A stretch of DNA of 64,000 bases from Brevundimonas sp. UBA6550 (lineage in GTDB: Bacteria; Pseudomonadota; Alphaproteobacteria; Caulobacterales; Caulobacteraceae), in the NCBI RefSeq assembly GCF_002434505.1, contig NZ_DJKE01000012.1, forward strand, positions 735,469 to 799,468, in the 5' to 3' direction. The translations under genes and the position numbers were made by a program. Below, piece after piece: positions 1 to 11,422 of the stretch. The notes below the pieces were generated by a model, which worked only from the letters and a program-made list of their open reading frames with translations, was not told the origin of the DNA and did not search any database. How positions within the stretch are numbered: position 1 is the stretch's first letter; each line of letters starts with the position of its first letter.

Positions 1-1940
1 GACGCCGCCCAGCGCGGCGTGCTGGTCTTCACGCCCGACTTCTTCGCGGCCCAGCGCCCGAACACCGCCCTGGACATGGTCAACCGGGTGCCCGGCTTCT
101 CCATCGACAACGGCTCGGGCGCGCGCGGTTTCGAAGGCGCGGTCGGAAACGTGCTGATCAACAACAACCGCCCGGCGTCAAAGAACGATTCGGGTTCGAA
201 CGTCCTGGGCCGCACCCTGGCCAATCAGGTCGAGCGGATCGAGCTGATCCGGGGCGGCGCCGCCGGCGTGGACATGCAGGGCTATGCCGTCGTGGTGAAC
301 GTCATCCTGAAATCCACCGCCAGCCGCCAGTCGATCCTGACGTGGAACGCCATGCTGTTCGAAGGCGGCCATGACATCTATGGCGGCAGCTATCAGTTCA
401 CGGCGCGCAACGGCGACCGCAGCTGGGGCTTCACCCTGTCCGACGGCATGGGGTCCAGCGATTCCAACGGCGTCGGACGTTCGGTCCGCACCAATGCGGC
501 GGGCGTGGTCATCCGCGACGAACGGTTCGAGAACGACGGCTGGGGCGGCGGCAACTCGATCCGCGGCAACTATTCCGGTCCCCTGTTCGGCGGCAAGGTG
601 GAGAGCACCGCCCGGTTCGGCGTCAACGACTGGCAAAACTGGTCCGAGCTGAGTTCGGACACCTCGCTTCGTCGCAACGACTACGAGGAAAGCAGCCATT
701 CCGGCGAACTGGGCGTGACCTGGACGCGCCAGTTGCGGCCCCGCTGGCAGGTCGAGACCCGCTTCATCCACGAATTCAGCTCCTTCGAGAACGTCTCCAA
801 CAGCAATGAGCGGCTGAACGGCGTGGCCGCGCCGGAGCAGCAGTTCACCTCCGACGGCGATTCATCCGAGACCATTCTGCGCGGCCTGATCCGTCACGAA
901 CGCTCGCCCGCCCTGACGCTCGAAGCGGGCGGCGAGGTCGCCTACAACATGCTGGACGTCCATCAGGGCTTCACAATCGGCGGCGCGGCCATCGACCTGC
1001 CCAGCGCCTCGGTCAAGGTGGAGGAGACGCGCGGCGAAGCCTTCTCCAAGGCCACATGGCGGCTGAACCCCAAGCTGACGCTGGAAGGCGGCGTGCGGCT
1101 GGAGGCGTCCACGATCAAACAGTCGGGCGATGCGGACCAGGAAAAGAGCTTCTTCTTCGCCAAGCCGCGCTTCCTGGCGACCTGGACGCCCATGGCCGAC
1201 ACTCAGGTGCGGCTGCGGTTCGAACGCGAGCTGGGTCAGCTGGACTTCGGCGACTTCGCGGCCTCGGCTGATCTGGGCGACAACAACGTCTATGGCGGCA
1301 ACGTCAACCTGGAGCCGGAGCAGCGCTGGATCTCTGAGCTCAGCTACGAGCGTCGCTTCTGGGGTCAGGGCGTGGTTTCCATCGGCCTGCGCCATGACGA
1401 GATCATCGACGTCATCGACCGCCTGCCCCTGCCCGAGGGCCTGTCGGCGGTGGGCAATATCGGCGACGGCACGCTGGACCGGCTGTCGCTGAACGTCACC
1501 CTGCCGCTGGACAAGTTCGGCATTTCGGGCGGTCGCTTCACCTTCAGGAACGACTGGAACAAGACCCGGGTCACCGACCCGACCACCGGCGAGGAACGGC
1601 CCATCTCGGGCGTGCGCGCCAGCCAGGCCAACGTCGGCTTCGAGCAGGACATCACCAGCTGGAAGACCCAGTGGGGGATCAACTGGCTGCCGCGTCTGGG
1701 CCAGGGCACCTATGGCCCGGACCAGGTCAGCGTCTGGCGCGGCTCGGACTACATCGAGGCCTTCGCCGAATACAAGCCGACCCCGACCCTGGCGATCCGC
1801 GCCAGTTGAACCTGTGGGACGACTTCACCCAGCGTCGCACGGTGTTCGATTCGCGCAATCCGCGCACCGTCGCCTTCGTGGAGGACCGCACCATCGACCC
1901 GCGCACCTTCGTCTCGCTTCGGGTGCGCAAGACCTTCTGA
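1..1940 (+). pseudogene. TonB-dependent receptor, 5'-truncated by the window edge and frameshifted near its 3' end
   Basis: Outer-membrane nutrient receptor. The reading frame is open from base 1, so the true start and signal peptide lie outside the window. The N-terminal part is the plug domain (NTALDMVNRVPGF, then IELIRGG), followed by a long beta-barrel. The frame stops at 1807-1809, right after the residues LAIRAS. The -1 frame from about 1803 continues as QLNLWDDFTQRR and runs to TGA at 1938-1940, ending in RVRKTF. A terminal Phe is the outer-membrane insertion signature, so the last 45 residues belong to this gene. One missing base (for example GCCCAG read as GCCAG near 1801-1805) explains the shift. 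This is either a real mutation or a sequencing error. The substrate is unknown. It converges on the POT transporter across a shared terminator. Confidence 0.8.
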
Positions 1941-1956
1941 TCCGCTCGCCGGTCAG

Positions 1957-1997
1957 AAAAAAGGGCGGCGTCCGCATGGACGCCGCCCTTCTTTTTT
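1957..1997. terminator. Bidirectional rho-independent terminator
   Basis: A perfect 13-bp stem (1961-1973 with 1978-1990) with the loop GCAT is flanked by an A-run on the left and a T-run on the right. It can therefore stop both the TonB receptor transcript (+) and the peptide transporter transcript (-). Confidence 0.9.
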
Positions 1998-2016
1998 GGT
2001 CGATCCGCTTAAAGGA

Positions 2017-3948
2017 TCAGCCGACGATGGAGGTGCGCGGGGCGGCGACGTTGCCGTCTTCCTGACCGCGATCGTTCAGCGCCGGACCGGGATGGTCGCC
2101 GCCGCTGTTGGCCCCATGCGACCAGCCCTTGATGAAGAAGCTGATCACGATGAAGGCGACGCCGATGCCCATGCCCCACAGGCCCAGCATGCTGAACACC
2201 TCAAGCGAGGTCTGAAGCGCCAGACCGGGGTTCAGCACCTGGCCGCCCACGGTCTCGGTTCCCGCCAGGCCGGCGATCCAGCCGCCGACGTATTGGGCGA
2301 TGGAGCTGGCCAGGAACCAGACCGCCATCATGAAGCTGACCACCTTGGCCATCGACAATTTGGTGATCTCCGACAGGCCCACCGGCGACAGGAACAGCTC
2401 GCCCGTCGTGTGGAACAGATAAAGCAGGCCCAGCAGCAGCAACGGCATCTGGAAGGCCGAGTTGGCCATGCCGGCGCCCCACACCACCACCATGAAGCCC
2501 AGGCCGACCTGCAGCAGGCCCAGGCCGAACTTCATCGTCGGATTGGGGTCCAGGTTGCGCTTGGCCAGGAAGGCCCACAGCGCCGCCATGATCGGCGCGA
2601 AGATCAGGATGAAGCCGGCGTTGAACGACTGTGTCTGGGCGGCCGTGATGGTCGCGTCGATCCACATTCCGGTGGGCGTGATGCCCGCCGCGGCCAGCTG
2701 CGCCGGCGTGCCGACGGTCATGCCCAGGAACTGGAAGGCCTGGGGCGTGATGCTGAGGTCCACGTTACGGTCGGCGAACAGGTTCAGCGAGGTGCCGGCC
2801 TGTTCGAACAGGGTGAAGAAGACCACCGAGCCGAAGATCAGCACCAGGGCCAGCATCATCCGCTCGCGCTGCGCCTTGCTCTCGCAGACCTTGACGATGA
2901 CGTAGAGGATGAACAGCAGCGAGGCGACGGTCGCGGCGCCCAGCACCCAGCCCACCAGGGCGTTGCGCTGAACCATGAACCAGACGACGCCGACACCCAG
3001 GATGCTGGCCAGATAGATCGACCATTCGCGGTTGATCGGACCCAGCACGGGCTTTTTCAGATCGGCCTCCGCCGGCGGCTCGCCCTTGCCTTGCAGCAGC
3101 GGCTTGCCCAGCATGAAGACGACCCAGCCCAGGGCCATGCCGACGCCGGCCAGGCCGAAGCCCGCCCACCAGCCGACCGTCTGGCCCAGAAGGCCGCACA
3201 GGACCGCGGCCCAGAAGGCACCCAGGTTGATGCCGTAGTAATATAGGGTGAAGCCGGAATCGCGTCGCGGATCGCCCTGCGGATAAAGCTGGCCCACGAT
3301 CGTGGAGATGTTCGGCTTCAGGAAGCCGACCCCCATGATGATCAGCGACACCGCCAGATAGAAGACGTTCACGCCCGCCATGTCGCGGGTCGTCTCGATC
3401 TTGTAGTCGGCGGTCGGGATGACGGCCGGCAGGGTCGAGGTCGCGGGCAGGCCCTGGATGGCCAGGCCGTTCTCGGCGGGTTCGAACTTGTACTTCTGGC
3501 CGTCGACGACGATGGCGACGTCACGCGCCGCGCCGCGCCCTTCGGCGTCGATCTGATAGGTCTGGCCCGCATAGGTCAGGGTTTCCGTCGCCGGACGTCC
3601 CTCGAAGGCCATCATGCCGTGACCGGCGACCAGCAACAGGGCGCCGAAGGCCACGGCCTTGCGCGTGCCGATGAAGCGGTCCGCCATGATGCCGCCCAGC
3701 AGCGGCAGCAGATAGACCAGCGAAGTGTAGGAGCCATAGGTCGACCCCGCCATGGCGTCGTCGAACAGGAAGTGTTGCGTCAGGAAGAAGATCAGGATTC
3801 CGCGCATGCCGTAGTAGGAGAACCGCTCCCACATCTCGGCGAAGAACAGAATGATCAGTCCGCGCGGGTGGTTCTTGAAGATCTGCATCATGACCGGCAC
3901 GCCGGTCGCGAAGGTGATGATCAGCCCGAGGGCGACGACGATATTCAT
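2017..3948 (-). CDS. POT-family proton-coupled di/tripeptide transporter
   Basis: Major facilitator of the proton-dependent oligopeptide transporter family, in the inner membrane. The family signature EMWERFSYYG is at residues 38-47, with about 12-14 hydrophobic helices after it. Residues of roughly 115-192 form a hydrophilic stretch with beta-strand-like segments (LTYAGQTYQID, IVVDGQKYKFE) between two helices; this is an extra-membrane insertion absent from short family members such as DtpA. I chose the ATG at 3948 because the sequence just upstream of it is a G-rich ribosome-binding-site-like stretch; an in-frame ATG at 3963 would add five residues. At about 643 aa it is long for the family. 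It probably imports peptides released by extracellular proteolysis; the substrate range cannot be read from the sequence. Confidence 0.9.
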   Translation of the reverse strand: MNIVVALGLIITFATGVPVMMQIFKNHPRGLIILFFAEMWERFSYYGMRGILIFFLTQHFLFDDAMAGSTYGSYTSLVYLLPLLGGIMADRFIGTRKAVAFGALLLVAGHGMMAFEGRPATETLTYAGQTYQIDAEGRGAARDVAIVVDGQKYKFEPAENGLAIQGLPATSTLPAVIPTADYKIETTRDMAGVNVFYLAVSLIIMGVGFLKPNISTIVGQLYPQGDPRRDSGFTLYYYGINLGAFWAAVLCGLLGQTVGWWAGFGLAGVGMALGWVVFMLGKPLLQGKGEPPAEADLKKPVLGPINREWSIYLASILGVGVVWFMVQRNALVGWVLGAATVASLLFILYVIVKVCESKAQRERMMLALVLIFGSVVFFTLFEQAGTSLNLFADRNVDLSITPQAFQFLGMTVGTPAQLAAAGITPTGMWIDATITAAQTQSFNAGFILIFAPIMAALWAFLAKRNLDPNPTMKFGLGLLQVGLGFMVVVWGAGMANSAFQMPLLLLGLLYLFHTTGELFLSPVGLSEITKLSMAKVVSFMMAVWFLASSIAQYVGGWIAGLAGTETVGGQVLNPGLALQTSLEVFSMLGLWGMGIGVAFIVISFFIKGWSHGANSGGDHPGPALNDRGQEDGNVAAPRTSIVG

Positions 3949-4232
3949 ACCCCCACCCCGCATCGAAGCCCGTTAACGCAGCGCGTAAGTCGCGCTCCCC
4001 CCATGTCCGTTTGTGTCAACGGCTCACTCCTGACTGCTGCGCCCTCACCGACGCACGAAAGGCGCATAAGCAGCACGGCCGGGAAATCCGAACAAGTGTT
4101 AAGGCCATTGTGGGACAGCGTGCCGCGAACGCAGCCTCTCTAATCGCAACCTGGGGTGATCCTTCCTGGCGCCCGATCTGCAAGGGCCGGACGAGAAGAA
4201 GGTTGCGGTTTCATTTTGAGAAGGACCGTCCG

Positions 4233-5381
4233 ATGGCTGTCCGGCCGATTGTCAGATCCGATCACGACGCGCTTAACCGGCTGCACCGCGAGGTGGGCTG
4301 GCCCGAACGGTCGCCGGCGGGCTGGCGCTGGCTGGAAAGCAATCCGGCGCGCGAGGACCTCGGCGCGCCCGCGGGCTGGGTGGTGGCGGACGACGACGAC
4401 CGGCCGGCGGCCATGCTGGGAAACTTCGTCCAGCGGTTTCAGCACGGGTCGCGCAGCCTTTATGGCGCGACAGGCTTTTCGATCATCGTGCCGCCTAGCC
4501 GCAAGGGCGCCAGCCGGCCGTTGATCCGGGCCTTTCTGAAACAGCCGGGCCTGTTCGCGCGCTACACCTTCAACGCCAATGCGCGTTCGGCGCCGCTTTA
4601 CGGACTGTTCGGCCTGAAGCCCTGGCCAGAGCAGACCCACGCCCTGAAACTGTCCTGGACCACCGACCGCCTGGCCTGCGCCCAGGGGCGGGTGCTGCGA
4701 ACCCTGCTGGGCCGCATCTCAGCCGCAACGGCGACCCGGCTGGGCGAACGACTGATGAATCCCCGGGTGTTCGGTCGCCGCGATCTGGACCTGCCGGCCG
4801 GCGTGACGATCCTGCGCGATCTGTCCGACGCCTCGGCCTATGGCGACTTCTGGTCCCGACTGGTCAGGGAGGATCGGCTGCTGGCGGATCGCAGTCCCGC
4901 GACCTTGCGCTGGCGTCTGTCCGACCCCGACCTGACCTTGGCGCCGATCATGCTGACCTGCGTGCGCGGCGGCGCCGTGGTCGGCATGGCCATGGCCCAG
5001 ATCACCAAGACCAGCCTGATCGAACCGCCGTGCCTGGACATCGTCGATCTGATCGCGCTGGAGACGGAACAGGACGCCCTGCCGCTTCTGACGCGCGCCT
5101 TGATCGCCAATGCGCGCAGCCTGGGGGCGGCCAAGGTGCGATTGCCGATGACGACGCCGCGTCTGCTGGCCGCGCTGGGCGACCTGACGCGGGCTGCTCG
5201 GCGAGAAGGCGGCTGGGGCCATTGTCACGCCATCGTGGACGATCCGGCGCTGGCGGCCGCCTGGGCGCCGACGCCGTTCGACGGCGACTACGCCATCTGC
5301 GCGCGCAATCCGCCCGCGCCGACCCTGCGCCGCCGCGCGACAGCCCTGGCCGCCTCGCGCGGCCGGGCGGCCAAGGCCTGA
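4233..5381 (+). CDS. GNAT-like acyltransferase-family protein
   Basis: A 382-aa soluble protein. The first half (RPIVRSDHDALNRLHREVGW, then WVVADDDDRPAAMLGNF) resembles a GNAT fold beginning, and the second half (ILRDLSDASAYGDFW, later GGAVVGMAMAQI and DIVDLIAL) resembles a second, degenerate GNAT module, so it looks like a tandem GNAT protein. No clean acetyl-CoA pyrophosphate loop (Q/RxxGxG/A) is obvious, so catalysis is uncertain. The ATG at 4233 is chosen because GAGAAGGA lies 8 nt upstream; the same frame is open further upstream to 4011 but has no ribosome-binding site. It converges on mscL with no spacer between the two stop codons. Substrate unknown. Confidence 0.65.
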   Translation: MAVRPIVRSDHDALNRLHREVGWPERSPAGWRWLESNPAREDLGAPAGWVVADDDDRPAAMLGNFVQRFQHGSRSLYGATGFSIIVPPSRKGASRPLIRAFLKQPGLFARYTFNANARSAPLYGLFGLKPWPEQTHALKLSWTTDRLACAQGRVLRTLLGRISAATATRLGERLMNPRVFGRRDLDLPAGVTILRDLSDASAYGDFWSRLVREDRLLADRSPATLRWRLSDPDLTLAPIMLTCVRGGAVVGMAMAQITKTSLIEPPCLDIVDLIALETEQDALPLLTRALIANARSLGAAKVRLPMTTPRLLAALGDLTRAARREGGWGHCHAIVDDPALAAAWAPTPFDGDYAICARNPPAPTLRRRATALAASRGRAAKA

Positions 5382-5804
5382 TCAGCCGTTGGGGCGGGCC
5401 TTCAGCTCGTCGCGGATTTCGGTCAGCAGGGCCTCGGTCGCCGTGGGCGCAGCGGGCGCCGGATCGGGCTTGGCCGCTTCCTGACGACGCAGGGCGTTGA
5501 TACCCTTGACCACCAGAAACACCACCCAGGCCACGATCAGGAACTGGATCACGGTGTTCAGGAAGGCCCCATACTGAATGGAGACCTTTTCGACCGCCTC
5601 GGTCGCCGGGTTCTCGGCCCGCAGCACCCATTCCAGCTTGGAGAAGTCGATTCCGCCGGTCAGCAAGCCGATGGGCGGCATGACGACCTGATCCACCAGG
5701 CTCTTGACGATGCCGTTGAAGGCCGCGCCGATGATCACGCCGACGGCCAGATCGACGACATTGCCCTTGACCGCAAACTCTCGGAACTCAGACAGAAGGC
5801 TCAT
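5382..5804 (-). CDS. mscL: Large-conductance mechanosensitive channel MscL
   Basis: Stretch-activated homopentameric inner-membrane channel that releases solutes on hypo-osmotic shock. The protein has the N-terminal amphipathic segment [20 protein letters not shown], the glycine-rich TM1 pore helix ([16 protein letters not shown]), a periplasmic loop, a second TM ([20 protein letters not shown]) and a charged cytoplasmic tail. Its 140 aa are normal for the family. It follows ihfB on the same strand after a short gap and may share a transcript. Confidence 0.95.
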   Translation of the reverse strand: MSLLSEFREFAVKGNVVDLAVGVIIGAAFNGIVKSLVDQVVMPPIGLLTGGIDFSKLEWVLRAENPATEAVEKVSIQYGAFLNTVIQFLIVAWVVFLVVKGINALRRQEAAKPDPAPAAPTATEALLTEIRDELKARPNG

Positions 5805-5835
5805 GGACTATCCTCGCGATTGGGATGGAACGGGT

Positions 5836-6126
5836 TCAGGCGTCGCCCGAGGCGTTCAGACGCTCGCGCAGTTCCTTGCCGCTCTTGAAGAAGGGCACGG
5901 CCTTGGCGGGCACCTCGACGGCCTCGCCGGTCCGGGGGTTGCGGCCCGCGCGGGCCGGCCGGGCGCGCACCGACAGGGCGCCGAAGCCGCGCAGCTCGAC
6001 CCGCCCGCCATCGGACAGGGCCGTAGTCATGGTGTTGAGAATGGCGTTGACCAGCCGCTCCACCTCCGCATGGGTCAGGTGGGTGTTCTCCATGGCCAGC
6101 TTTTCGATCAGCTCGGACTTGATCAT
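5836..6126 (-). CDS. ihfB: Integration host factor beta subunit
   Basis: Nucleoid protein of the HU/IHF family that forms the DNA-bending IHF heterodimer with Ihf[12 protein letters not shown] is the usual beginning, LRGFGALSV the beta-sheet core, and GRNPRTGE the DNA-intercalating beta-arm with its conserved Pro. [17 protein letters not shown] is the IHF-beta C-terminus, which separates it from HU. Its 96 aa are normal. Its position downstream of rpsA is the classical proteobacterial rpsA-ihfB arrangement, but a strong terminator lies between them (6293-6322), so ihfB probably also has its own promoter in 6127-6292. Confidence 0.95.
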   Translation of the reverse strand: MIKSELIEKLAMENTHLTHAEVERLVNAILNTMTTALSDGGRVELRGFGALSVRARPARAGRNPRTGEAVEVPAKAVPFFKSGKELRERLNASGDA

Positions 6127-6290
6127 CGGCGTCCCCGGTCAGGTCGTGAGGACGGGCTGTCTCCCCGCCTCGATCCAGATGGGGCACCCTAACCCCCGAC
6201 CGGCGTGCGAAAAAGCCCTTATCCGACAAGGATGCGGCGCAAGCGCTACAATTACGTCCGCTATCGAACACAAGCCTGCGCCGAACAGAA

Positions 6291-6326
6291 AAAAGGGCGG
6301 CGGGATCGCGCCCGCCGCCCTTCGTT
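6291..6326 (-). terminator. Rho-independent terminator after rpsA
   Basis: A 12-bp stem (6293-6304 with 6311-6322) is followed by a six-base U-run when read on the minus strand. It lies about 77 nt beyond the rpsA stop and upstream of ihfB. Confidence 0.85.
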
Positions 6327-6398
6327 CTTGTTTCGCTATCGCCAAGCGCCCGGCGCTCCGCTGCCTGAGCGAAGCGCCTGACGCTTTCGGACGAGCGC

Positions 6399-8102
<1,704 letters not shown>

Positions 8103-8303
8103 GAAGCTCTGGTGTTTCCGGTGGGGCTGTGGCGCGCGACAAAAAGGCCGTCCCGCGCGAGGTGAAACCCCTCACGCAGCCTAAGGGCCGCGCGCGAGGC
8201 GATGGGAATCGATGAAGTCAGGTCGTCGGGATGCGAGGCCGTTCAGAACGATCAAAACGCCCGCGGAAGCCGAGGATGGGAGCGTTGGATTTGCGAGAGA
8301 CGA

Positions 8304-8948
8304 TCAGAGATCGTGTTTCGCGCGCGCCGCCTCGACGATACGGCGGGCCGCATCGAAGGCGGCCTCTATACCCATGTCGGTCGTATCCAGCAAGACCGCG
8401 TCTTCGGCCTGCACCATCGGCGCCGATCCGCGCCCGGCGTCCCGGTCGTCGCGCCGCTGGATGTCGGCCAGCATGTCCTCGAACGAAATCTCGATCCCGC
8501 GCGCCGTCAGCTGTTTCCAGCGGCGGGTGGCGCGAACCTCGGGCGCGGCGGTGACGAACAGCTTGGCCTGGGCCTCCGGAGCGATCACCGTGCCGATGTC
8601 GCGCCCGTCCAGCACCGCCCCGCCGGCCTGGGCGGCGAACGCCTGCTGCAACTCCAGCAGGGCCGCGCGCACGCCGGCAAAGCCCGCCACGCGGCTGGCG
8701 GCCTCGCCCGCCTCGCCCGTGGTCAGTCGCGCGTCGTCCGACAGGTCCGCCGGATCCAGCCCCCGCGCGGCTTGCGTCGCCGCCGCTTCGTCGTCCAGCG
8801 ACCCGCCGGCCTCCAGCACCTTCATCCCCACGGCCCGATACAGCAGCCCCGTGTCCAGATGCGGCAGGCCATAGGTCTGGGCCAGGCGCGCGGCGATGGT
8901 CCCCTTGCCAGAGGCGGCCGGTCCATCGACGGCGATGATCAGGGTCAA
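8304..8948 (-). CDS. cmk: Cytidylate kinase
   Basis: Phosphorylates CMP and dCMP with ATP. The P-loop DGPAASGKGT is at residues 8-17, followed by HLDTGLLYRAVG (CMP-binding region) and LDGRDIGTVIAPEA, all diagnostic of bacterial Cmk rather than adenylate kinase. Its 214 aa match the short bacterial type. It lies between the aroA operon and rpsA on the same strand, the widely conserved order. Confidence 0.95.
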   Translation of the reverse strand: MTLIIAVDGPAASGKGTIAARLAQTYGLPHLDTGLLYRAVGMKVLEAGGSLDDEAAATQAARGLDPADLSDDARLTTGEAGEAASRVAGFAGVRAALLELQQAFAAQAGGAVLDGRDIGTVIAPEAQAKLFVTAAPEVRATRRWKQLTARGIEISFEDMLADIQRRDDRDAGRGSAPMVQAEDAVLLDTTDMGIEAAFDAARRIVEAARAKHDL

Positions 8949-9047
8949 GCAGGTCTCCGCAGCGCAGGGCGCTTTACATTTCCATCCCGGATGCGCGGGA
9001 GGGCGAACCAGATAGCGAGGATCGTCGCAACGATCCAGCCGCCCGGC

Positions 9048-9314
9048 TCACGTCCAATCCCTCCAGCGCGCCAGGACCAGCACAGCGAACGCCGCGAGGG
9101 CCAGCCAGATGAAGGACGCCGCTGCATTCAGGACCAGGGTCGAATAGTAGAAGACATCGCCGTCCGCCCGCAGATGGACGACGCCCTGCTTGCCCCTGAC
9201 CGCGCCCGTCGTTGCGCCCCGCCAGACGATCCAGCCCGTCCACGCGGCGCCGCCCAGGCAGGTCAGAAACGCCAGAACCGCAAGGCCGCGATGAAGGGCC
9301 TCGCGCAACCGCAT
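9048..9314 (-). CDS. Small two-helix membrane protein coupled to aroA
   Basis: An 88-aa protein with two predicted transmembrane helices (LAVLAFLTCLGGAAWTGWIVW near residues 11-31 and a second hydrophobic stretch near 62-82) and a polar loop of about 30 residues between them. Its ATG (9312-9314) shares one base with the aroA stop codon (TGATG), so it is probably translated by reinitiation after aroA. I do not recognise the family. The position between aroA and cmk suggests a passenger gene of the operon rather than a shikimate-pathway enzyme. Confidence 0.7.
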   Translation of the reverse strand: MRLREALHRGLAVLAFLTCLGGAAWTGWIVWRGATTGAVRGKQGVVHLRADGDVFYYSTLVLNAAASFIWLALAAFAVLVLARWRDWT

Positions 9315-10627
9315 CAGCCGATCCGGCCGCCCAGCCCGTTCATCATCTGGACGAAACCGGGGAAGCTGGTGGCGATCATTTCGGGGTCCAGCACCGACAC
9401 CGGCTGTTCGGCGGCCAGACCCAGGACCAGATGGCTCATTGCGATGCGGTGATCGTGGGCGGTGGCGACGGTCGCCCCGCCGCGCACATCGCCGCCCGTG
9501 ACCAGGAAGCCTTCCGGCTCTTCTTCCACCTGAACGCCGCAGGCGCGCAGGCCGTTGACCATCAGCGCGATCCGGTCGCTTTCCTTGACCCGCATCTCGC
9601 CGACGCCACGCATGACGGTGACGCCCTCGGCGAAGGCCGCCGTCGCCGCCAGGATCGGATATTCGTCGATCATCGAGGCCGCGCGCTCTTGCGGCACGAC
9701 GACGCCCTTCAGCCGGGAATAGCGGGCGGTGATGTCGCCGACATCCTCGCCGCCCGCCTGACGCCGGTTCGCGATGGTCAGGTCGGCGCCCATCTCGATC
9801 CAGGTGTCGAACAGGCCGGTGCGCAGGGTGTTCAGCATCACGCCTTCGACCGTCACCTCCGACCCCGGCACGATCAGACCGGCGGCCAACGGGAAGGCGG
9901 CGGACGACGGATCGCCCGGCACCGCCACATGGGCGGCCTTCAGCGGTTGGCCGCCCTTCAGCGTGATCTTCCAGCCCTCGCCCCGCTCTTCGACCGTCAC
10001 CTCGGCGCCGAAGGCGCGCAGCATCCGCTCGGTGTGGTCGCGGCTTTTTTCCGGTTCCGTAACGGTCGTGACGCCCTCGGCGTTCAGCCCCGCCAGCAGG
10101 ATGGCCGACTTGATCTGGGCCGAGGCCACCGTCTGCACATAGTCGATGCCCGCCAGCGCGCCGCCGGTCAGGGCCACCGGCACCCGGTCCTCGGCCGCCA
10201 GCCAGTCGAACCGCGCGCCCATTTCGGCCAGGGGCCCCGTCACCCGCTTCATCGGCCGTTTGCGCAGGGAGGCGTCGCCGTCGAAGGTCGCCGTCAGCGG
10301 ATAGCCCGCCGCCGCCCCCATCAGCAGGCGCACCCCCGTTCCGGCGTTGCCGCAGTCGATCACCGACAGCGGCGTCTTGAACCCGCCGGCCCCGACGATC
10401 CGCCATTCGCCCTCGCCGGTTCGCTCGACCTGGGCGCCGAACGCCTCGACCGCGCGGCCGGTGGCCAGAACGTCGTCGCCTTCCAGAAGCCCCTCCACCG
10501 TCGTGACGCCGACGGCCATTCCGCCGAAGATCATCGACCGGTGCGACATCGACTTGTCGCCGGGCGCACGGACCTGTCCCGCCAGGGCGGAGGAGCGACT
10601 TGCGGTCAGTTGGGAAGGCATATTCAC
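9314..10627 (-). CDS. aroA: 3-phosphoshikimate 1-carboxyvinyltransferase (EPSP synthase)
   Basis: Sixth step of the shikimate pathway: transfers the enolpyruvyl group of PEP to shikimate-3-phosphate. GDKSMSHR (residues 23-30) binds both substrates; [10 protein letters not shown] (93-102) is the PEP loop; [18 protein letters not shown] and RVKESDRI are present. Overall it resembles the class II (CP4-like) enzymes, for example in RPMKRV and SMIDEYPIL. At residue 96, where I align the Ala that gives CP4 its glyphosate tolerance, this protein has Gly. The length of 437 aa is normal. It heads the leftward operon with the small membrane gene, cmk and rpsA, and is divergent from the FYDLN-acid gene 120 bp away. 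Confidence 0.95.
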   Translation of the reverse strand: MNMPSQLTASRSSALAGQVRAPGDKSMSHRSMIFGGMAVGVTTVEGLLEGDDVLATGRAVEAFGAQVERTGEGEWRIVGAGGFKTPLSVIDCGNAGTGVRLLMGAAAGYPLTATFDGDASLRKRPMKRVTGPLAEMGARFDWLAAEDRVPVALTGGALAGIDYVQTVASAQIKSAILLAGLNAEGVTTVTEPEKSRDHTERMLRAFGAEVTVEERGEGWKITLKGGQPLKAAHVAVPGDPSSAAFPLAAGLIVPGSEVTVEGVMLNTLRTGLFDTWIEMGADLTIANRRQAGGEDVGDITARYSRLKGVVVPQERAASMIDEYPILAATAAFAEGVTVMRGVGEMRVKESDRIALMVNGLRACGVQVEEEPEGFLVTGGDVRGGATVATAHDHRIAMSHLVLGLAAEQPVSVLDPEMIATSFPGFVQMMNGLGGRIG

Positions 10628-10746
10628 CCGCTTCAGGCTGCATTGGCGAAAGGGCCGCGCGGGCGGCGCGAAAGACAGCTTTTGACAGCGGCCCTAAGGG
10701 GTGGCAAGGGACCGCCCCGAATTCAACCCGTTGAAAGCATCCAACC

Positions 10747-11211
10747 GTGGCCAATCCCGAACTGGGCGCCAAGCAGGTCTGCCCCAACTGCCAGGCGAAA
10801 TTCTACGACCTGAACCGCCGCCCGGCCCACTGCCCCAAATGCGGCACGGACTTCGATCCTGAAGAGGCGATGAAGCTGCGCAGCCGCCGCGCCCGTCCCG
10901 GCTATCCGGCCGACGACGAGGATGCCGAAGATCAGGTCAAGGCCAAGCCGGCCGACGGCGACGACGAGGAAGAGGACGCCGAAACGTCCACGCCCGAAAT
11001 CGACGAGGAAGGCCACGAGCCGATCCTGACGCCCGACGACGACGACGATTCCCCCGCCGACGCCTCGGAAGAGCCCGGCATGGGTTCGACGGACGGCGAC
11101 GACGACGACCTGCTGGCCGACGACGATGACGACTCCGTCCCCTTCATCGAAGACGAGGACGACGACTCCATCGACGACGAAATCGCCAAGCCGTCGCGCG
11201 ACGACGACTGA
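10747..11211 (+). CDS. FYDLN-acid family protein (TIGR02300) with zinc ribbon
   Basis: A 154-aa alphaproteobacterial protein of unknown function. The N-terminus is a zinc ribbon with CPNC (Cys12, Cys15) and CPKC (Cys29, Cys32) around the name-giving motif FYDLN. The rest is an extremely acidic, disordered tail with long Asp runs. It starts with GTG at 10747; no ATG gives the conserved N-terminus. The acidic tail could mimic nucleic acid, but this is speculation. It is divergent from aroA. Confidence 0.9.
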   Translation: MANPELGAKQVCPNCQAKFYDLNRRPAHCPKCGTDFDPEEAMKLRSRRARPGYPADDEDAEDQVKAKPADGDDEEEDAETSTPEIDEEGHEPILTPDDDDDSPADASEEPGMGSTDGDDDDLLADDDDDSVPFIEDEDDDSIDDEIAKPSRDDD

Positions 11212-11271
11212 TTTCGACACAGGACCCGGCGCGCCCTCGCTTTGTGGGGATAAGCGCGGATTGTTGTTGCA

Positions 11272-11378
11272 CCCGCCGCATTTCCCGCTAGGGAAGTCGC
11301 GGCGGGACAGCAGTCTTTTCGAGCCGCTTCGGCTTGAAAAACCTGCATATTTTCACCTCCGGGAACGCGGTGAAAATA
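11272..11378. other. Three consecutive inverted repeats between the FYDLN-acid gene and tRNA-Ala
   Basis: Hairpin 1 (11272-11306) pairs CCCGCCGC and TTCCC with GGGAA and GCGGCGGG and could terminate the upstream gene. Hairpin 2 (11316-11340) has an 11-bp stem including one G:U, a CTT loop, and a T-run on one side with an A-run on the other, the form of a bidirectional terminator. Repeat 3 has perfect 10-bp arms, TATTTTCACC (11348-11357) and GGTGAAAATA (11369-11378), and looks more like an operator or a further hairpin. The stretch is AT-richer than its surroundings and no gene is visible in it. Confidence 0.55.
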
Positions 11379-11393
11379 AATCTCGAAACGGGC

Positions 11394-11422
11394 TTGATCG
11401 CAGAAAAAGCCTGACATAGTTT
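11394..11422 (+). promoter_or_regulatory. Sigma-70-type promoter of tRNA-Ala
   Basis: -35 TTGATC (11394-11399), a 17-bp spacer and -10 TAGTTT (11417-11422). The predicted start lies near 11429, about 50 nt before the tRNA. Confidence 0.6.

Noticed and set aside
8945..9127. 60-codon minus-strand frame between the small membrane gene and cmk
   Set aside because: Overlaps the small membrane gene in another frame and shows no conserved features.
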